Shown here: positions 26,920 through 36,614 of the stretch, in pieces | Numbering within the stretch: the first letter of the stretch is position 1 | Layout of the letters: every line of letters starts with the position of its first letter | Assembly (NCBI GenBank): GCA_046350295.1 | Contig: JAXMAR010000010.1 | Span: 1-64,000 of the forward strand | Length of the DNA: 64,000 nucleotides | Direction of reading: 5' to 3' | Origin: JAXMAR01 sp046350295 | GTDB lineage: Bacteria; Planctomycetota; Planctomycetia; Gemmatales; Gemmataceae | Notes under the pieces: model-generated | What the model saw: only the letters and a program-made list of their open reading frames with translations | Databases searched by the model: none | What the model was told of the DNA's origin: nothing | Made by a program: the position numbers and the translations under genes

Positions 26920-27284
26920 TGCACAAACGACGCTGGTGTGTTTCGCCCGTCGCCGCGGCCGAGGAGCTGGCCGCCATGCTGACCGAGCGGACCTGGACGC
27001 TCTGCAGCGGTTTCTACGTGCAGGCGAACCCCCACTACCTGTTTCTCAACGACGCGACGCACGAAGATGGTGCCGCCGAGTTCGGCGTCATCGCTGGCGG
27101 CATGGACGGTCCCTATGTGCAGATCGAAAGCATTACCATTTCTTGGTGCACGCTTGATGCCGCACTGGACTACATCCGCCGGACACTGGCCGGCGAATAC
27201 GACGCGAGCAACTTTGCCCGCGCCATCAACCTTGCCGGCCGGCTTGACCGGCCCGACCAGCACCGTTGCCCCCTTTGCGCCTGA
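26916..27284 (+). CDS. Hypothetical protein
   Basis: A 122-residue protein with AAGGAGG upstream of ATG 26916. It has an alpha/beta look (CSGFYVQANPHYLFLNDAT, FGVIAGGMDGPYVQIESI) and ends in a CPLCA cysteine pair. The family is not recognised. It is the last gene of the coupled small-gene operon, with a terminator-like hairpin 25 bp downstream. Confidence 0.55.
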   Translation: MMHKRRWCVSPVAAAEELAAMLTERTWTLCSGFYVQANPHYLFLNDATHEDGAAEFGVIAGGMDGPYVQIESITISWCTLDAALDYIRRTLAGEYDASNFARAINLAGRLDRPDQHRCPLCA

Positions 27285-27308
27285 CGGCAGCAATCCCGAT
27301 GACCACCC

Positions 27309-27332
27309 GCCCTCTGCGGTTTCGCAGAGGGC
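27309..27332 (+). terminator. Terminator-like hairpin
   Basis: A perfect 10-bp stem GCCCTCTGCG / CGCAGAGGGC with a GTTT loop, followed by ATTCTT. It follows the small-gene operon ending at 27284. Confidence 0.6.
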
Positions 27333-27405
27333 ATTCTTGCGAGGGTCCGCGAACCCAACCCAAATCAGCTTGATTTCTCGGCAGCCTGTGCGAGGATAGG
27401 CCCCT

Positions 27406-27723
27406 TTGCGCAAGCCAGCCAAGCCGCCACCGGCTCCCGAACCGCCCGACGTGGCGAAGCTTGCCGAAGTCGTCGAAGGTTTGACGCACCAGGTCCGCCA
27501 GTTAGCGCTCATCCTCGACGAGGTCCGCGAAGAGCTAATCTGGGCAGTGAGAAACGACAGGTTCCACGCTGCCGGTCACAGCCAAGGCTTTGTCGAAAGC
27601 CATACCTCGGCACCCGCTGACGACGATCAAGACGAGGAGCCGGAGCAAATGCCCGTCCAGCCGCCGCCGATTCGAGAAACCAGGCCAAAAGCCGAAAAGA
27701 AGCAACCGACGCTCTTCTCGTGA
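27406..27723 (+). CDS. Hypothetical proline-rich protein
   Basis: A 105-residue frame from TTG 27406. It has a proline-rich start (KPPPAPEPPD), a coiled-coil-like middle (LTHQVRQLALILDEVREELI) and a proline/lysine tail. No family is recognised. The absence of an ATG lowers confidence in the start, but the amino-acid composition fits a real gene better than the overlapping frames. Confidence 0.45.
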   Translation: MRKPAKPPPAPEPPDVAKLAEVVEGLTHQVRQLALILDEVREELIWAVRNDRFHAAGHSQGFVESHTSAPADDDQDEEPEQMPVQPPPIRETRPKAEKKQPTLFS

Positions 27724-27862
27724 AGGGTGCCATTTCGTATTGCGCCGCCCCCATGAGCGTGTATCATTCCCTCCTTGTCGGCACGCAGCCGATGGGGAAC
27801 TGTCTGAGAGCAGCTCTTTCGCATCCGTTCCCTAACCCCGGAGAAATCCGGAAGGAGGCCAC

Positions 27863-28201
27863 ATGGCCACCAAGACCCGACGTCCGGGCGCCGTCCGACA
27901 GCCGCCCGAAGTCAAGATTGGCCCGTTCCAAGGTGGGCTCGGCGTAGCCATCTGGAGAAACGAAATCCAGACCGAAGCCGGCCCCAAGATGATCCGTTCC
28001 ATCTCCATTGCTCCCCGCCGCTATCGGGACAAGCAGACCGGAGAATGGAAGGATGCCACATCCTACAGGCCGGGCGACCTCAGTGCGCTCATTCTGGCGC
28101 TGGAAAAAGCTCGTGAGTACTGCCTTTCCACCCCGCTGCCAGGCGAGCAATCCGAGGACGACCGCATGCAAGGCATGGAAGTCGATGACGAATTGGCGTA
28201 G
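27863..28201 (+). CDS. Element-specific paralogue family, copy A
   Basis: A 112-residue protein with a strong GGAAGGAGG ribosome-binding site. The core VAIWRNEIQ, then IAPRRYRDKQTGEWKDATSY and PGDLSALILALEKAREY can be aligned with the proteins at 43529 and 43979, so the element carries at least three paralogues. The alternating strand and final helix recall small ssDNA-binding (PC4-like) folds, but that is only a suggestion. A terminator-like hairpin follows 45 bp downstream. Confidence 0.65.
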   Translation: MATKTRRPGAVRQPPEVKIGPFQGGLGVAIWRNEIQTEAGPKMIRSISIAPRRYRDKQTGEWKDATSYRPGDLSALILALEKAREYCLSTPLPGEQSEDDRMQGMEVDDELA

Positions 28202-28245
28202 TGCCGCTCGATCAACCCTTCGCCCGTTCCGCTCTCTCAGACAAT

Positions 28246-28270
28246 AGCCCCCTGCTCGGTGCAGGGGGCT
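28246..28270 (+). terminator. Terminator-like hairpin
   Basis: A perfect 10-bp stem AGCCCCCTGC / GCAGGGGGCT with a TCGGT loop. The T-run after it is weak (CGTTTGG). It follows the gene ending at 28201. Confidence 0.5.
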
Positions 28271-28460
28271 CGTTTGGCGAACGGTCAAGAGCAAACCACG
28301 GCACGCGACTGTTTGCCTTGCGCGATCCCCGAAACATGGTCAGGCGAACGTAGCCCCTTGCGTGTCACCGCGGTCTCAATCATACTTCCCATAACCCACT
28401 TTAGGCGAAGTGAAACTGCCCGTTCCCACCGATCCATCATCGGCCGACAATCCGAAGCGA

Positions 28461-29459
28461 ATGTCCAGCAGAAAGCCGGCGTTGTTGACAAACCATCGGG
28501 TGTTCAGTCCGGCACGTTCGATGGCATCGAGTGACCGACGCCGGATGCTCGCGGACGCGAAAGCTGCCTGGCTTTTGAAGTCTCCGTCTGTGGATACCCG
28601 ATGCAACTATGACCGCGACCTGTCTCAGTTTTTCGCTTTCATTCGCGTTCCGAATCATCACCTGGAGCACCTCGCCTTCGTGCGGCCTGCGCACGTGGCG
28701 GCTTGGCGCGACCAGCTGCGGGCCGACGGCATGAGCAACGCCACAATCCGAAGGAAGATGACCGCCTTGCGCTCACTCTTTTCGTACCTCCAGACCTACG
28801 GCTACACGGGAGCAAACCCAGCGCACGGCGATTTCGTGGATGCTCCATCCGTTGCACGCGACGGCAAGACCGTGGCCCTGTCACCCGAGCAATGCCGACG
28901 CCTACTCGATGCGCCGGATGCTGCAACTCCCGTTGGCGTCCGCGACCGGGCACTCTTCGCCGTTCTTGCGTACACGGGATGCCGCGTCGGTGAACTGACG
29001 AAGCTGAAGGTGGCAAGCTACAAGACGACCGGAGGCCACAAGGTGCTGGAAATCTACGGCAAGGGCGGCAAGGAACGGCGCGTGCCCCTGCATCCTGAAG
29101 CCTTCGAGAGACTGGATCACTGGCTCGACGTTTCCGCGCTACGCGAGCAGCCGGACCGGCCGTTGTTCCCGCCGCAACGCACGGCACGGGGCCAGGGCAA
29201 GGATGGATTCACCCTCAAAGCGATGTCGCGGCGAGCCGTACAGCAACTCGTCGAACGATTCGTCCGCCGCCTGCACCTCGACCCGGCGGTGACCGTGCAC
29301 TCGATGAGGGTCACCGCCATCACGACGGCCCGTGAGCGGGGCAGCGAAATCATCGACCTACAAGATTTCGCCGGTCACGCAGACCCCAGGACCACGCTCA
29401 CCTACATAAGAAATAGGGATCGATTGAGCAAGTCGCCCGCATACGTCCTAAGGTACTGA
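28461..29459 (+). CDS. Tyrosine recombinase (XerC/XerD-like)
   Basis: A 332-residue protein with an N-terminal SAM-like core-binding domain (RCNYDRDLSQFFAFIR) and the complete catalytic set: GCRVGELTKL (Arg), GKGGKERRVPL (Lys), HSMRVTAITT (His-x-x-Arg), FAGHADPRTTLTYI (His and Tyr). It is probably cytosolic and resolves dimers or moves cassettes. The start is unclear: ATG 28461 was chosen, a GTG at 28410 is in frame. It lies 18 kb from the integrase at the tRNA end, so it is a second, separate recombinase, perhaps a plasmid multimer resolvase. Confidence 0.88.
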   Translation: MSSRKPALLTNHRVFSPARSMASSDRRRMLADAKAAWLLKSPSVDTRCNYDRDLSQFFAFIRVPNHHLEHLAFVRPAHVAAWRDQLRADGMSNATIRRKMTALRSLFSYLQTYGYTGANPAHGDFVDAPSVARDGKTVALSPEQCRRLLDAPDAATPVGVRDRALFAVLAYTGCRVGELTKLKVASYKTTGGHKVLEIYGKGGKERRVPLHPEAFERLDHWLDVSALREQPDRPLFPPQRTARGQGKDGFTLKAMSRRAVQQLVERFVRRLHLDPAVTVHSMRVTAITTARERGSEIIDLQDFAGHADPRTTLTYIRNRDRLSKSPAYVLRY

Positions 29460-29715
29460 CAGGTACACCGCGGGGAGTGTGTCGATCTGCTGCCTGGATT
29501 ACGTGCTTCTCCAGGCGACCATGCGCGTTTCGCGGCTCTCGATCAAAGACCCCGTAGAATGGCTCTTAATAACGAAAGCGGGCAGTGAAGCATAAAATCC
29601 ACGAAAAAACTGAAAACCATGCGCACAATGGAGATTGTCGACAGAATTATAAGGATAAGGAACGCCCTACCAGTGCGGTGATGTTCGTCGTAGAGATGCA
29701 GGTGGGATTCAAGCG

Positions 29716-30759
29716 ATGGCTCATTCTCGACAGGCCGACCATGCAAACTGGCCCCCCGCTGAGTTGATCGCAATCGGCGATCCAAACCCCCGGTTGCGAA
29801 TCAATGCAGTTCATGCCCTGAAGAGATTCAGGGACCCATGTCACGAGCTTGTCGACGCCCTCATGAAAATGCTCCGCGAAGACGTAGACAGCAACGTGCG
29901 GCAGGCCGTGGTCACGACCCTACTGAGAATGGCTCCGCACGATCCAGATGTCCATCGCGCTTTCATCAGGGCGCTGGAATCGGACGAAAGTGCTGCCGTC
30001 CGAGTTGCTGCCATTAACTCGCTCGCCTTTGCTGCAGCGTGTGAAAACTCTGTCGAATCCATCGTGGTCGCGACCCTGCTTAAGGCGTTCTCCTCCGATC
30101 CTCACCCTCGGGTAACCGCAGTCGCAGCAAATGCCCTTGCGCAACTTGCTCCGTCCAACCGAGAGGTCTTAGCATCCTTTGTGAAAGCGATCCGCGAAGA
30201 CAGAACGTCGAGCAAGTCGGTCGCCGCGAGACAAGCATTACAGACTATCGGCCACAATGCGTTTCGTGAATCAGTTGCCCTTCTCACTTCCGAGGAATGC
30301 ATTCTCAAGCAACCCGCCGCTCCGGCTTCAGACAACCCGTCTCCAGACAATCCGTCTCCAGACATTTCTCAAGTCACTTCCGCTCTGATTGACGTGCTCC
30401 GCGGTGAGGTCGATCCAGATATACGCGCTCTAGCGGCGACGAAGCTGGCTGGGCTCGTGCCCTCCGACGCCAACGTACGCGCCACATTGGTCAGTTGCCT
30501 CTCGCGAGATGACAATAGCATCGTCCGCATGGCGGCGGCAAAGGCCTTGGCGCGTTTCCCTCCCATTGACCCAGATGTCACTGCCGCCTTCCTCAAGACA
30601 CTTCGCGATGAGCAGGACCTACTTGTCCTCGAAGAGGTGGAACATGCACTTGCGGAATGTGGACGGACGGACCCGGGTGCATGCGTTCTTCTCAAGGTTG
30701 TGCAAGAGCAAGATGATAACGATGACCGTGAGCGGAAGCGCCGATCGCAATCGCAATAA
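29716..30759 (+). pseudogene. HEAT-repeat protein, 5' part of an interrupted gene
   Basis: This part encodes 347 residues of HEAT repeats about 35 residues apart (for example IRALAATKLAGL and VRMAAAKALARF), with a repeated SDNPSPDNPSP linker. It ends at TAA 30757-30759. The same frame carries straight on after the stop with another HEAT unit (DIRAGLLGLLTKEADPCT) and then the downstream protein, so the stop appears to interrupt one long gene of about 760 codons. The 256-bp region upstream is AT-rich with no clear promoter. It might still be translated as a separate product. Confidence 0.65.
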
Positions 30760-31995
30760 TCGGACCCGTCCCATTCCGATATCCGTGCCGGCCTGCTTGG
30801 ACTTCTCACGAAGGAAGCGGATCCTTGTACTCGCGCTATGGCCGCAAGCGCATTGGGGCCGATTGCTGGAATTGATGGCGAGGTTGGTTCCACACTCATT
30901 GAGGTCACAAAGACTGACCCCGATCTTTGGGTACGCGAAGTCGCAGTCGAGGCTCTTGGTCGGGCGCCTTTCCTGCAGATACGGTCAGCATTGCTTTCCT
31001 TGTTGCAAAGACGCCCCAACTCCGCCCTGCGCATCGCCACAATTTCGCTCCTTGAACCAGGGGTCGCTAGCGATCAAGATGTTCGTTCCGCATTGCTTGC
31101 GACTCTTCAAAACGACTGTGACGTAGATGTGCGTCTGTGCGCTGCGTTGAGTCTTGTGAACAGTGGGGGCGCCATAATGCCGTCAGTGCCAAGTATTATG
31201 GAATCTTCATCCGCCCTTTCCATTGACGACGCGACCATCGTCCGATGGTTACGAACCATTTCCAATGATCGAGACTGGACATCGGATCCGGAGCTTTGGG
31301 AGTTTGCCCCACACCTGCTTCTAAGCCTTTTCAGGCCGGCCCACATTCCGGCACTTGCCCATCTGCGTTTCTACCAAAGGATTCAAAAGAGCTGGCTGCG
31401 GCGAACAGGTGTGCCGGGAAATCCAGAGGATCTATTGCCGGATGCCTTCCAGGAGTTTGCATTGTGCCTCTTGAAGCCAGCGTGTCAGCGCTTTGCAAGG
31501 CGACCAGAGCACTACTTCAAATTGCCTGGCCTCGTACGAAACCTGGCAATCAAATCGGCCGAGTCCCTTCTACCGTTTCAGGAGAGAGATTTCTCTGGGG
31601 CGATCATGGAACATCCATTACCTCAAGGCGATTTCTTGTCGTCGCGAGAGGCAATGACAATGGCTGGCCGCAACAGCGACATGTCGGTTGTGGAAAACGC
31701 CATCCTACGCGAACTGACCCAGAAACTGCATGACTACATCTACTTGAAAAAATCTGGCATCAAACAGGCGCTACTCGTACAGAACCTGCTGAAGAAAGTG
31801 GCCTACGCTGACTTGTCCGCTGTGCTTCCAGGTGCAAAGAACCTGCGACGTACACTGGACACAGAGGTCAAGGTACTATTACAGGAACTGAATCTTCCCA
31901 ATCGCAATGCACTAGAACTCCTCGCGGATTTGCTCGTCCAAGAGTTCATGGTAGGCGTCGTGCCAGACACGATGAAGATCAATAAGCGAGAATAA
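30760..31995 (+). pseudogene. HEAT plus sigma-70-region-2-like protein, 3' part of an interrupted gene
   Basis: This is the continuation of the upstream HEAT gene in the same frame; the first possible internal start is ATG 30838, which cuts through a HEAT unit. After a few more HEAT units the last 210 residues change character: LLPDAFQEFALCLL, then YFKLPGLVRNLAIKSAES. These resemble sigma-70 region 2 (DLVQE, then RNLAID) of ECF-like factors. The intact protein would join a HEAT scaffold to a sigma-like domain. Sigma function is uncertain: region 4 is not clearly seen. The 3' end overlaps the convergent gene by 84 bp. Confidence 0.55.
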
Positions 31996-32352
31996 TCGAC
32001 TCACTTCCTCCGGCAGCATCTCGGAATTGGAAGCCAGCCGTTTCAGTGCGTCAACCTCGACAGGGGGAGCCGAGGCGCTGTCGTCAATCGGCGGCGGTAG
32101 GGGATCCCTGCCGTGGTATCCTTCTGCGCGAAGTTGGCGCCGTCGGCTGCAGCTTGCTTCGAAGAGTCGCCGGTACACTTCGCGTTGCTGGTCAAGCGGC
32201 ATCTGGTGCACCACATCCCAGGTGATTTTCTCGTTGACGGCCTCATCCGACTTCTTCAGTGATTCATGGCCAGGAACGGGATTGGAGCCGTCTTCGTGAG
32301 TTTCAGACACAGGGGGAAGAAGAACAATTCCGGCACAACAATCATGCCACAT
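31912..32352 (-). CDS. Hypothetical protein
   Basis: A minus-strand frame of about 146 residues from ATG 32352 (a TTG at 32370 and a GTG at 32304 are alternatives). It is charged and helical (ITWDVVHQMPLDQQREVYRR, LPEEVSRLFSLIDLHRVWHD). It overlaps the end of the HEAT/sigma-like gene by 84 bp. No family is recognised; it is supported mainly by composition, and the plus strand shows no better frame here. Confidence 0.4.
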   Translation of the reverse strand: MWHDCCAGIVLLPPVSETHEDGSNPVPGHESLKKSDEAVNEKITWDVVHQMPLDQQREVYRRLFEASCSRRRQLRAEGYHGRDPLPPPIDDSASAPPVEVDALKRLASNSEMLPEEVSRLFSLIDLHRVWHDAYHELLDEQIREEF

Positions 32353-32503
32353 GCTCCCGGAAATGCGCAAGCGCTAGTGAACATCTGTGGACCAAAGAAT
32401 CGGCAGGCACGAAAAATTCTTTGTACTCAGCGCGCACAACCACCGGCCTGCGGCCCATTGAAGGAGTGAAAGGCCCATGAACCAGGTGGATCGGGAGTAA
32501 AAC

Positions 32504-33309
32504 ATGCGTGGCGACATCATTCGATTGTTTGTTGGCGCATACCCCGAGCTGTTTGCACCCCAGTCGGCGGTCGAAAGCGGCTCAGGCACTATCAGTGCGG
32601 TAGACGACGAGTCGCCTGAACAACTTCGGCAATTCCAGGTTATGGCGGACGACGGCTGCCCTCATTTTCCGGAGGACAACGACTACCCCGTCGCATCGTT
32701 GTGTCCTGCTATTGCCGAGCTGGAGCGCGCGTTTCGAGCCTTCTGCGATTTGGCGTTCAAACGACAAATGCCGTTACCCGTCATTACGATCCAGACATCG
32801 AGGGCGGCGCTGTGTTCGGGTGGTTTTGGGAGGAAAAGTGGAAGAATGGTCGGCCGCTCAGGCTGCCGGAAATCAACATCTGCCCGGAGTACCTCGCCCA
32901 CGACGTTGAAGACATCGCCCAGGTGCTGCTTCATGAGATGTGCCATTACGCCAATTACCTGAGCGGAATCCGCGACTGTTCGTCGTCGCAGTACCACAAT
33001 CGAAAATTCAAGCGTCGATGCGACTCGATCGGGCTCGTCTGCACGAAGAGCCGGCGAGGCTGGGCACACACCGAACTCTCCCCGGACCTGCGAGCGATCG
33101 TGTATCGAGTGAAACTCGACCCAGGTGTTTTCAGCCTGTACCGCGCAGGACCGCAATACCGATTGGTAGCAGCAGCCCCAGAGCGCTGTCTGCGCCGATG
33201 GATGTGTGAATGCAAGAAGTCGAAGGTGATCTACGCGTCACGCGGACTGGAAGTCACCTGCAACAAGTGCTTTAAGGTCTATCAGGAAACCCCGCTGGGG
33301 AAATATTAG
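32504..33309 (+). pseudogene. SprT-like metalloprotease, frameshifted
   Basis: The first frame (from ATG 32504) encodes an N-terminal part with IAELERAFRAFCDLAF and LPVITIQT. It loses sense near 32,800-32,830, while another frame takes over with FGWFWEEKWKNGR, INICPEYLAHDVEDIAQVLL and the zinc motif HEMCH, then a CECKKSKVIY...CNKC zinc ribbon. This is the domain order of SprT-like proteins, so at least one indel has split the gene. SprT-like enzymes on mobile elements may act on DNA-protein crosslinks. It could be a sequencing artefact. Confidence 0.7.
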
Positions 33310-33402
33310 CCGTGTGCTGGGTCGCTGGGAACCACCGGGAAGAGTAATAGCCTTGGCAAAAATCGCAAAGTTGAGGACGCCCTCAGGATACTGAGACAGA
33401 CC

Positions 33403-33921
33403 ATGTTTCATGAGACTATCACGGTACTGGATTGCCCCGAACACAGCAACGTTTCGCAAGCCGTCGGGCACGGGCCGATCACTGTTCAGGCAGCTTCCCT
33501 TGGCGACGTGCGGACCATCGTCGAATTCAACTGCCGGCTGGCGGCAGAAATCGACGGCGAGAAGCTCGATCACAGCAAAATTGCGGCTGCGGTCGAAGCC
33601 CAGCTGCGTGAGCCGAGCCTGGGGCGTTACTGGCTTGCGTTTGCGAACGGCAGGGCCGTCGGCCAGCTTCGGCTCTGGCCCGAGTGGTTCGATTGGGGAA
33701 ATGGCTTCTTGCTTTGGTTAGACAACGTTTACGTGCGGCCGGCCGACCGCCGCCGAGGGGTTACGCGAGCACTATTCGCCCATGCTTTGGCACTTGCATC
33801 AGCCGATCCACGAGTAATCGGATTCCGCCTGCACGTGTGCAAGCACAATTGCAACGCCCGTCGAACCTACGAAGCACTGGGGTTTTCGGTCGCCAACGAT
33901 GTTATGGAGTGTCGCCTGTAG
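33403..33921 (+). CDS. GNAT-family N-acetyltransferase
   Basis: A 172-residue protein with the GNAT acetyl-CoA pattern: ITVQAASLGDVRTIVEFN at the start, LWLDNVYVRPADRRRGVTRAL (motif A, R-R-G-V) and NCNARRTYEALGF (motif B). It transfers an acyl group from acetyl-CoA to an unknown substrate. It is cytosolic and has no obvious operon partner. Confidence 0.8.
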   Translation: MFHETITVLDCPEHSNVSQAVGHGPITVQAASLGDVRTIVEFNCRLAAEIDGEKLDHSKIAAAVEAQLREPSLGRYWLAFANGRAVGQLRLWPEWFDWGNGFLLWLDNVYVRPADRRRGVTRALFAHALALASADPRVIGFRLHVCKHNCNARRTYEALGFSVANDVMECRL

Positions 33922-33954
33922 GCGCTTGAATGAGTTGAGCTTTGGCGACGAGGA

Positions 33955-34431
33955 GTGGAGTCACAAAATGCCCTTATTTCAAGTGCTGCCCAAGGCCGTC
34001 TCCCCTTGTGGGTGCTGATCGCAATGATGCCGCTGGGAACGGCGCTTGGCGGGCTGATCATCGGCGGTGCGGCAGGCGCCAACATGGGAGGGCCAGCGGT
34101 CGCAATGGTCCTAACGGCTCTTGGCGCTTTGCTCATCGAGGCAGCCTTGTTCCCAAGCTTCCTGCGGGCGGCCGACCTTTCGCGTCGGTCGGCCGCGGCG
34201 ATGGTCGCGACCGCAGCCGCTCCAGTCGTTCTGCTCGGAGCCGGCGCGTTGTTGTTCCCGAAACTTTTCGTGACCGTGGTATGGGTGGAATTGGTGGTTT
34301 CCATCATTGGGAGCATCTTCTCCTTCCATTTTCTCGGCTCATTGCCGCCCATCCAGGCCGAGGTGCAGGAGACAATCGAGAAGGGTGAGCGCGAGGTCGA
34401 GGAGGCCCGCAGGCTACTTGCGAAGCAATAA
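33955..34431 (+). CDS. Small membrane protein
   Basis: A 158-residue protein, GTG start at 33955. It has four hydrophobic segments (for example VLIAMMPLGTALGGLIIGG and LFVTVVWVELVVSIIGSIF) and a charged helical C-terminus (EKGEREVEEARRLLAK). No family is recognised. Confidence 0.5.
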   Translation: MESQNALISSAAQGRLPLWVLIAMMPLGTALGGLIIGGAAGANMGGPAVAMVLTALGALLIEAALFPSFLRAADLSRRSAAAMVATAAAPVVLLGAGALLFPKLFVTVVWVELVVSIIGSIFSFHFLGSLPPIQAEVQETIEKGEREVEEARRLLAKQ

Positions 34432-34469
34432 CGGATCAATCGATTTGTCCACATGAGAGGAGATTCGCG

Positions 34470-35000
34470 GTGAGCAACACAAACGGTTTTGGACCAACGA
34501 CGTGGCCGGCTAACAAGATCATGCTGATCAAGGAGGTCCGCGAGAAGATCGGCTGCGATCTGAAAACTGCCAAGGACGCCGTCGAGGCGGCGAACGGCAA
34601 TATCGATGAGGCGTTCAAGATCGCGCGAAGAACGTTGGAACGAACTTCCGGCGTTTCGGAAATGGTCCTGGAGGAACTAATCGCGAGCGTGATCGCGCAC
34701 TCGGGATGCAGTCGAAAGGTCGCCCAGGCCAGCCTCGCGCAAACAGGATACAAGCTCAAGTCTGCCACCCAACTCGCCAGGGCGTTGATCTTCGAGAACG
34801 AACTCACCTTCGGCATCTTTGGACGAATGATTGGCCATTGCCAGGTGTGCAAGCAGCACGGCAAGCTGGCCAACGTCATCATGAGTCATCCCAAGGCGTC
34901 GGGCAGTATTGGGCCCGCCTGCTGGAAGTGCATTGAAAGGCTTCACAGCAATTTGGACCTGATCGAGGTATTCGGGATTTTTAAGCTATTTACGGTTTGA
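34470..35000 (+). CDS. UBA/EF-Ts N-domain-like protein
   Basis: A 176-residue protein from GTG 34470, which has GAGAGGAG 8 nt upstream. Residues 19-50 (LIKEVREKIGCDLKTAKDAV, then GNIDEAF) match the UBA-like N-terminal domain of elongation factor Ts, and a second related helical unit follows (SCSRKVAQASLAQTGYKL-like). The C-terminus has a CQVCKQHGK and a CWKC pair that may bind zinc. It is not an EF-Ts since the core domain is absent. Function unknown. Confidence 0.55.
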   Translation: MSNTNGFGPTTWPANKIMLIKEVREKIGCDLKTAKDAVEAANGNIDEAFKIARRTLERTSGVSEMVLEELIASVIAHSGCSRKVAQASLAQTGYKLKSATQLARALIFENELTFGIFGRMIGHCQVCKQHGKLANVIMSHPKASGSIGPACWKCIERLHSNLDLIEVFGIFKLFTV

Positions 35001-35040
35001 GGGGTGTTGGTAAAGACCGGGCGGTCGTGGAGAACAACAA

Positions 35041-35133
35041 TGGCCAGAAAAAGCAAAATCCGCTGGACGCATGGAACCTGGAATCCATACCAGGGATGCA
35101 ACAAGGTCAGCTCGGAGTGCACCAATTGCTACA
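35041..35133 (+). pseudogene. DUF5131 gene, 5' fragment before the IS insertion
   Basis: ATG 35041 (GGAG 7 nt upstream) encodes RKSKIRWTHGTWNPYQGC, the start of the DUF5131 (phage Gp37/Gp68-like) family, up to the first copy of the 8-bp target duplication at 35126-35133. The insertion cuts codon 32. Removing the IS and one duplication rejoins it in frame with the 3' part at 36615. Confidence 0.75.
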
Positions 35134-36606
35134 GTAACCGTTCACTGGTTTTTTCGCGAAACTGGCGCAGCTGCGCGGGCATTCAGTTTGTAGCATGCCG
35201 GCATGGAGCAGACGTGCTAAGGATGTCGCGAGCGGGATGCTCGCATCGCGGCGTTGGAGCAGCAACTGGCGGAGTTGCAGAAGCGTTTGGCCGAGTTGGA
35301 AGCTCGGACGAAACGCAATTCCTCCAACTCGTCGGTGCCGCCATCGGCCAATCCGCCGGGTGCGCTACCCGTCACGAAGAAGAAATCCAACGCGGCGCGG
35401 CGGCCAGCCGAAGCATCCGCACCTGAAGAAACTCGTGCCTCCGGAACGCGTGAAGGACACCCTGGTGTTTGTTCCGGAGCGTTGTGAGCACTGTGAGCCG
35501 CTCCCGCGCTCCCAAGACGCGGGGCCGAACGATCCGCCGCCGACCCGTCATCAGGTGGCCGAGTTGCCCGCGCTGACCGCCGAGATCACCGAATATCAAG
35601 GCCACGCGGACCTGCCCCTGCTGCCGTGGAAGTCACACGTGCCACCATTCCCGCCGAGATTCGGGCTCAAGAAGCGGCCGCGCCTGACCGCCACGCTGTC
35701 CTATCTGAGCGGCGTACACAAGGTCAGCCGCCGGCGGCGTCGAGGAAATCGCCGACGACGTGTTCGACGCGCCGATTGCCCTGGGCACGGTGTCGAACTG
35801 GAAGAACAAGTCAAGCGCGGCCTTGAAGGCCTCGCACGCCGCGGCCATGGCCGCAGCGCCGCGACGGTCAAGAACGTCGACGAGACCAGTTGAAAGAGCG
35901 TGGCCAGAAACGCTGGCTGGACGGCGGCCACCGCGACGGTGGCTGTTTTCCGATCCACGCCGCGCTGCGCCGCGGCTGCCTGATCGCGTTGCTGGGGGAG
36001 AGGATCGTCGGCTTTCTGATCAGCGACCGTTGGAGCCGCCTACGGCGGGCTGTCGGCGCTGTGCCGCCAGGTGTACAGCGCATCTGAAACGGGACTTCCA
36101 GAAATGCGTCGATCGTGGCGGGCCGGCCAAGACGATTGGTGAAGCCGGCCTGGGCGCTCGTCAAACGCTTGTTCAAAGCCCGGGTACACGTTTCGCGGCG
36201 GGGGTTGTACGCGGCCGGGACTGCAGCATCGCTTGGAACCCGTGGCGAAGGAACTCCGCAAAGTGCTGGAACGTGGCCGCCTACGTGCCGACGCCAAGGC
36301 GGGGCGCAGTTCTGCGTCAATCTGCTGGGTCTGAGCCGGCGCTGTGGCGTTTCGCCGTCACCGGAAGGAGTTGAGCTGACCAACAACCACGCCGAGCGCG
36401 TGCTCCGTCACGGCGTGCTGTGCGGCGCAAGAACGCCTTCGGCTGCAACAGCGAACGCGGCTGCCGTTTCGTCGGCGCCGCATGCTCACCGTACTTCAGA
36501 CGCTGCGTCTCCAAGGCCGCAATGTGCTGCACTTCCTCGTCGCCACAAGCGCTCATCGTGCTGGCCAAGATTCACCCAAGCTTGTCATAATGAGGTGAAC
36601 GGTTAC
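35134..36606. mobile_element. IS66-family insertion sequence (ISBst12-like size)
   Basis: The ends are GTAACCGTTCAC (12-bp terminal inverted repeats, with left end at 35134 and right end at 36606). They are flanked by perfect 8-bp direct repeats TTGCTACA at 35126-35133 and 36607-36614, the target-site length typical of IS66. At 1473 bp it fits the single-transposase ISBst12 subgroup rather than full IS66. The ends and duplication are intact but the transposase frame is broken in several places. It has split a DUF5131 gene. Confidence 0.88.
35250..36560 (+). pseudogene. IS66-family transposase, decayed
   Basis: The pieces appear in several frames: ALEQQLAELQKRLAELEART and NSSNSSVPPSANPP at the start, then PTRHQVAELPALTAEITEYQ and LTATLSYLSGVHKVSRR, followed by ALGTVSN and TNNHAERVLRH in further frames. 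These are recognisable IS66 tnpC segments in the right order, so the gene once encoded one transposase and has gained several frameshifts. It is most likely inactive unless complemented in trans. Confidence 0.8.
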
Positions 36607-36614
36607 TTGCTACA

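Noticed and set aside
35140..35160. TTTCGCGAAA in the IS left end as another parS copy
   Set aside because: It matches only the inner part of the palindrome and belongs to the IS end.
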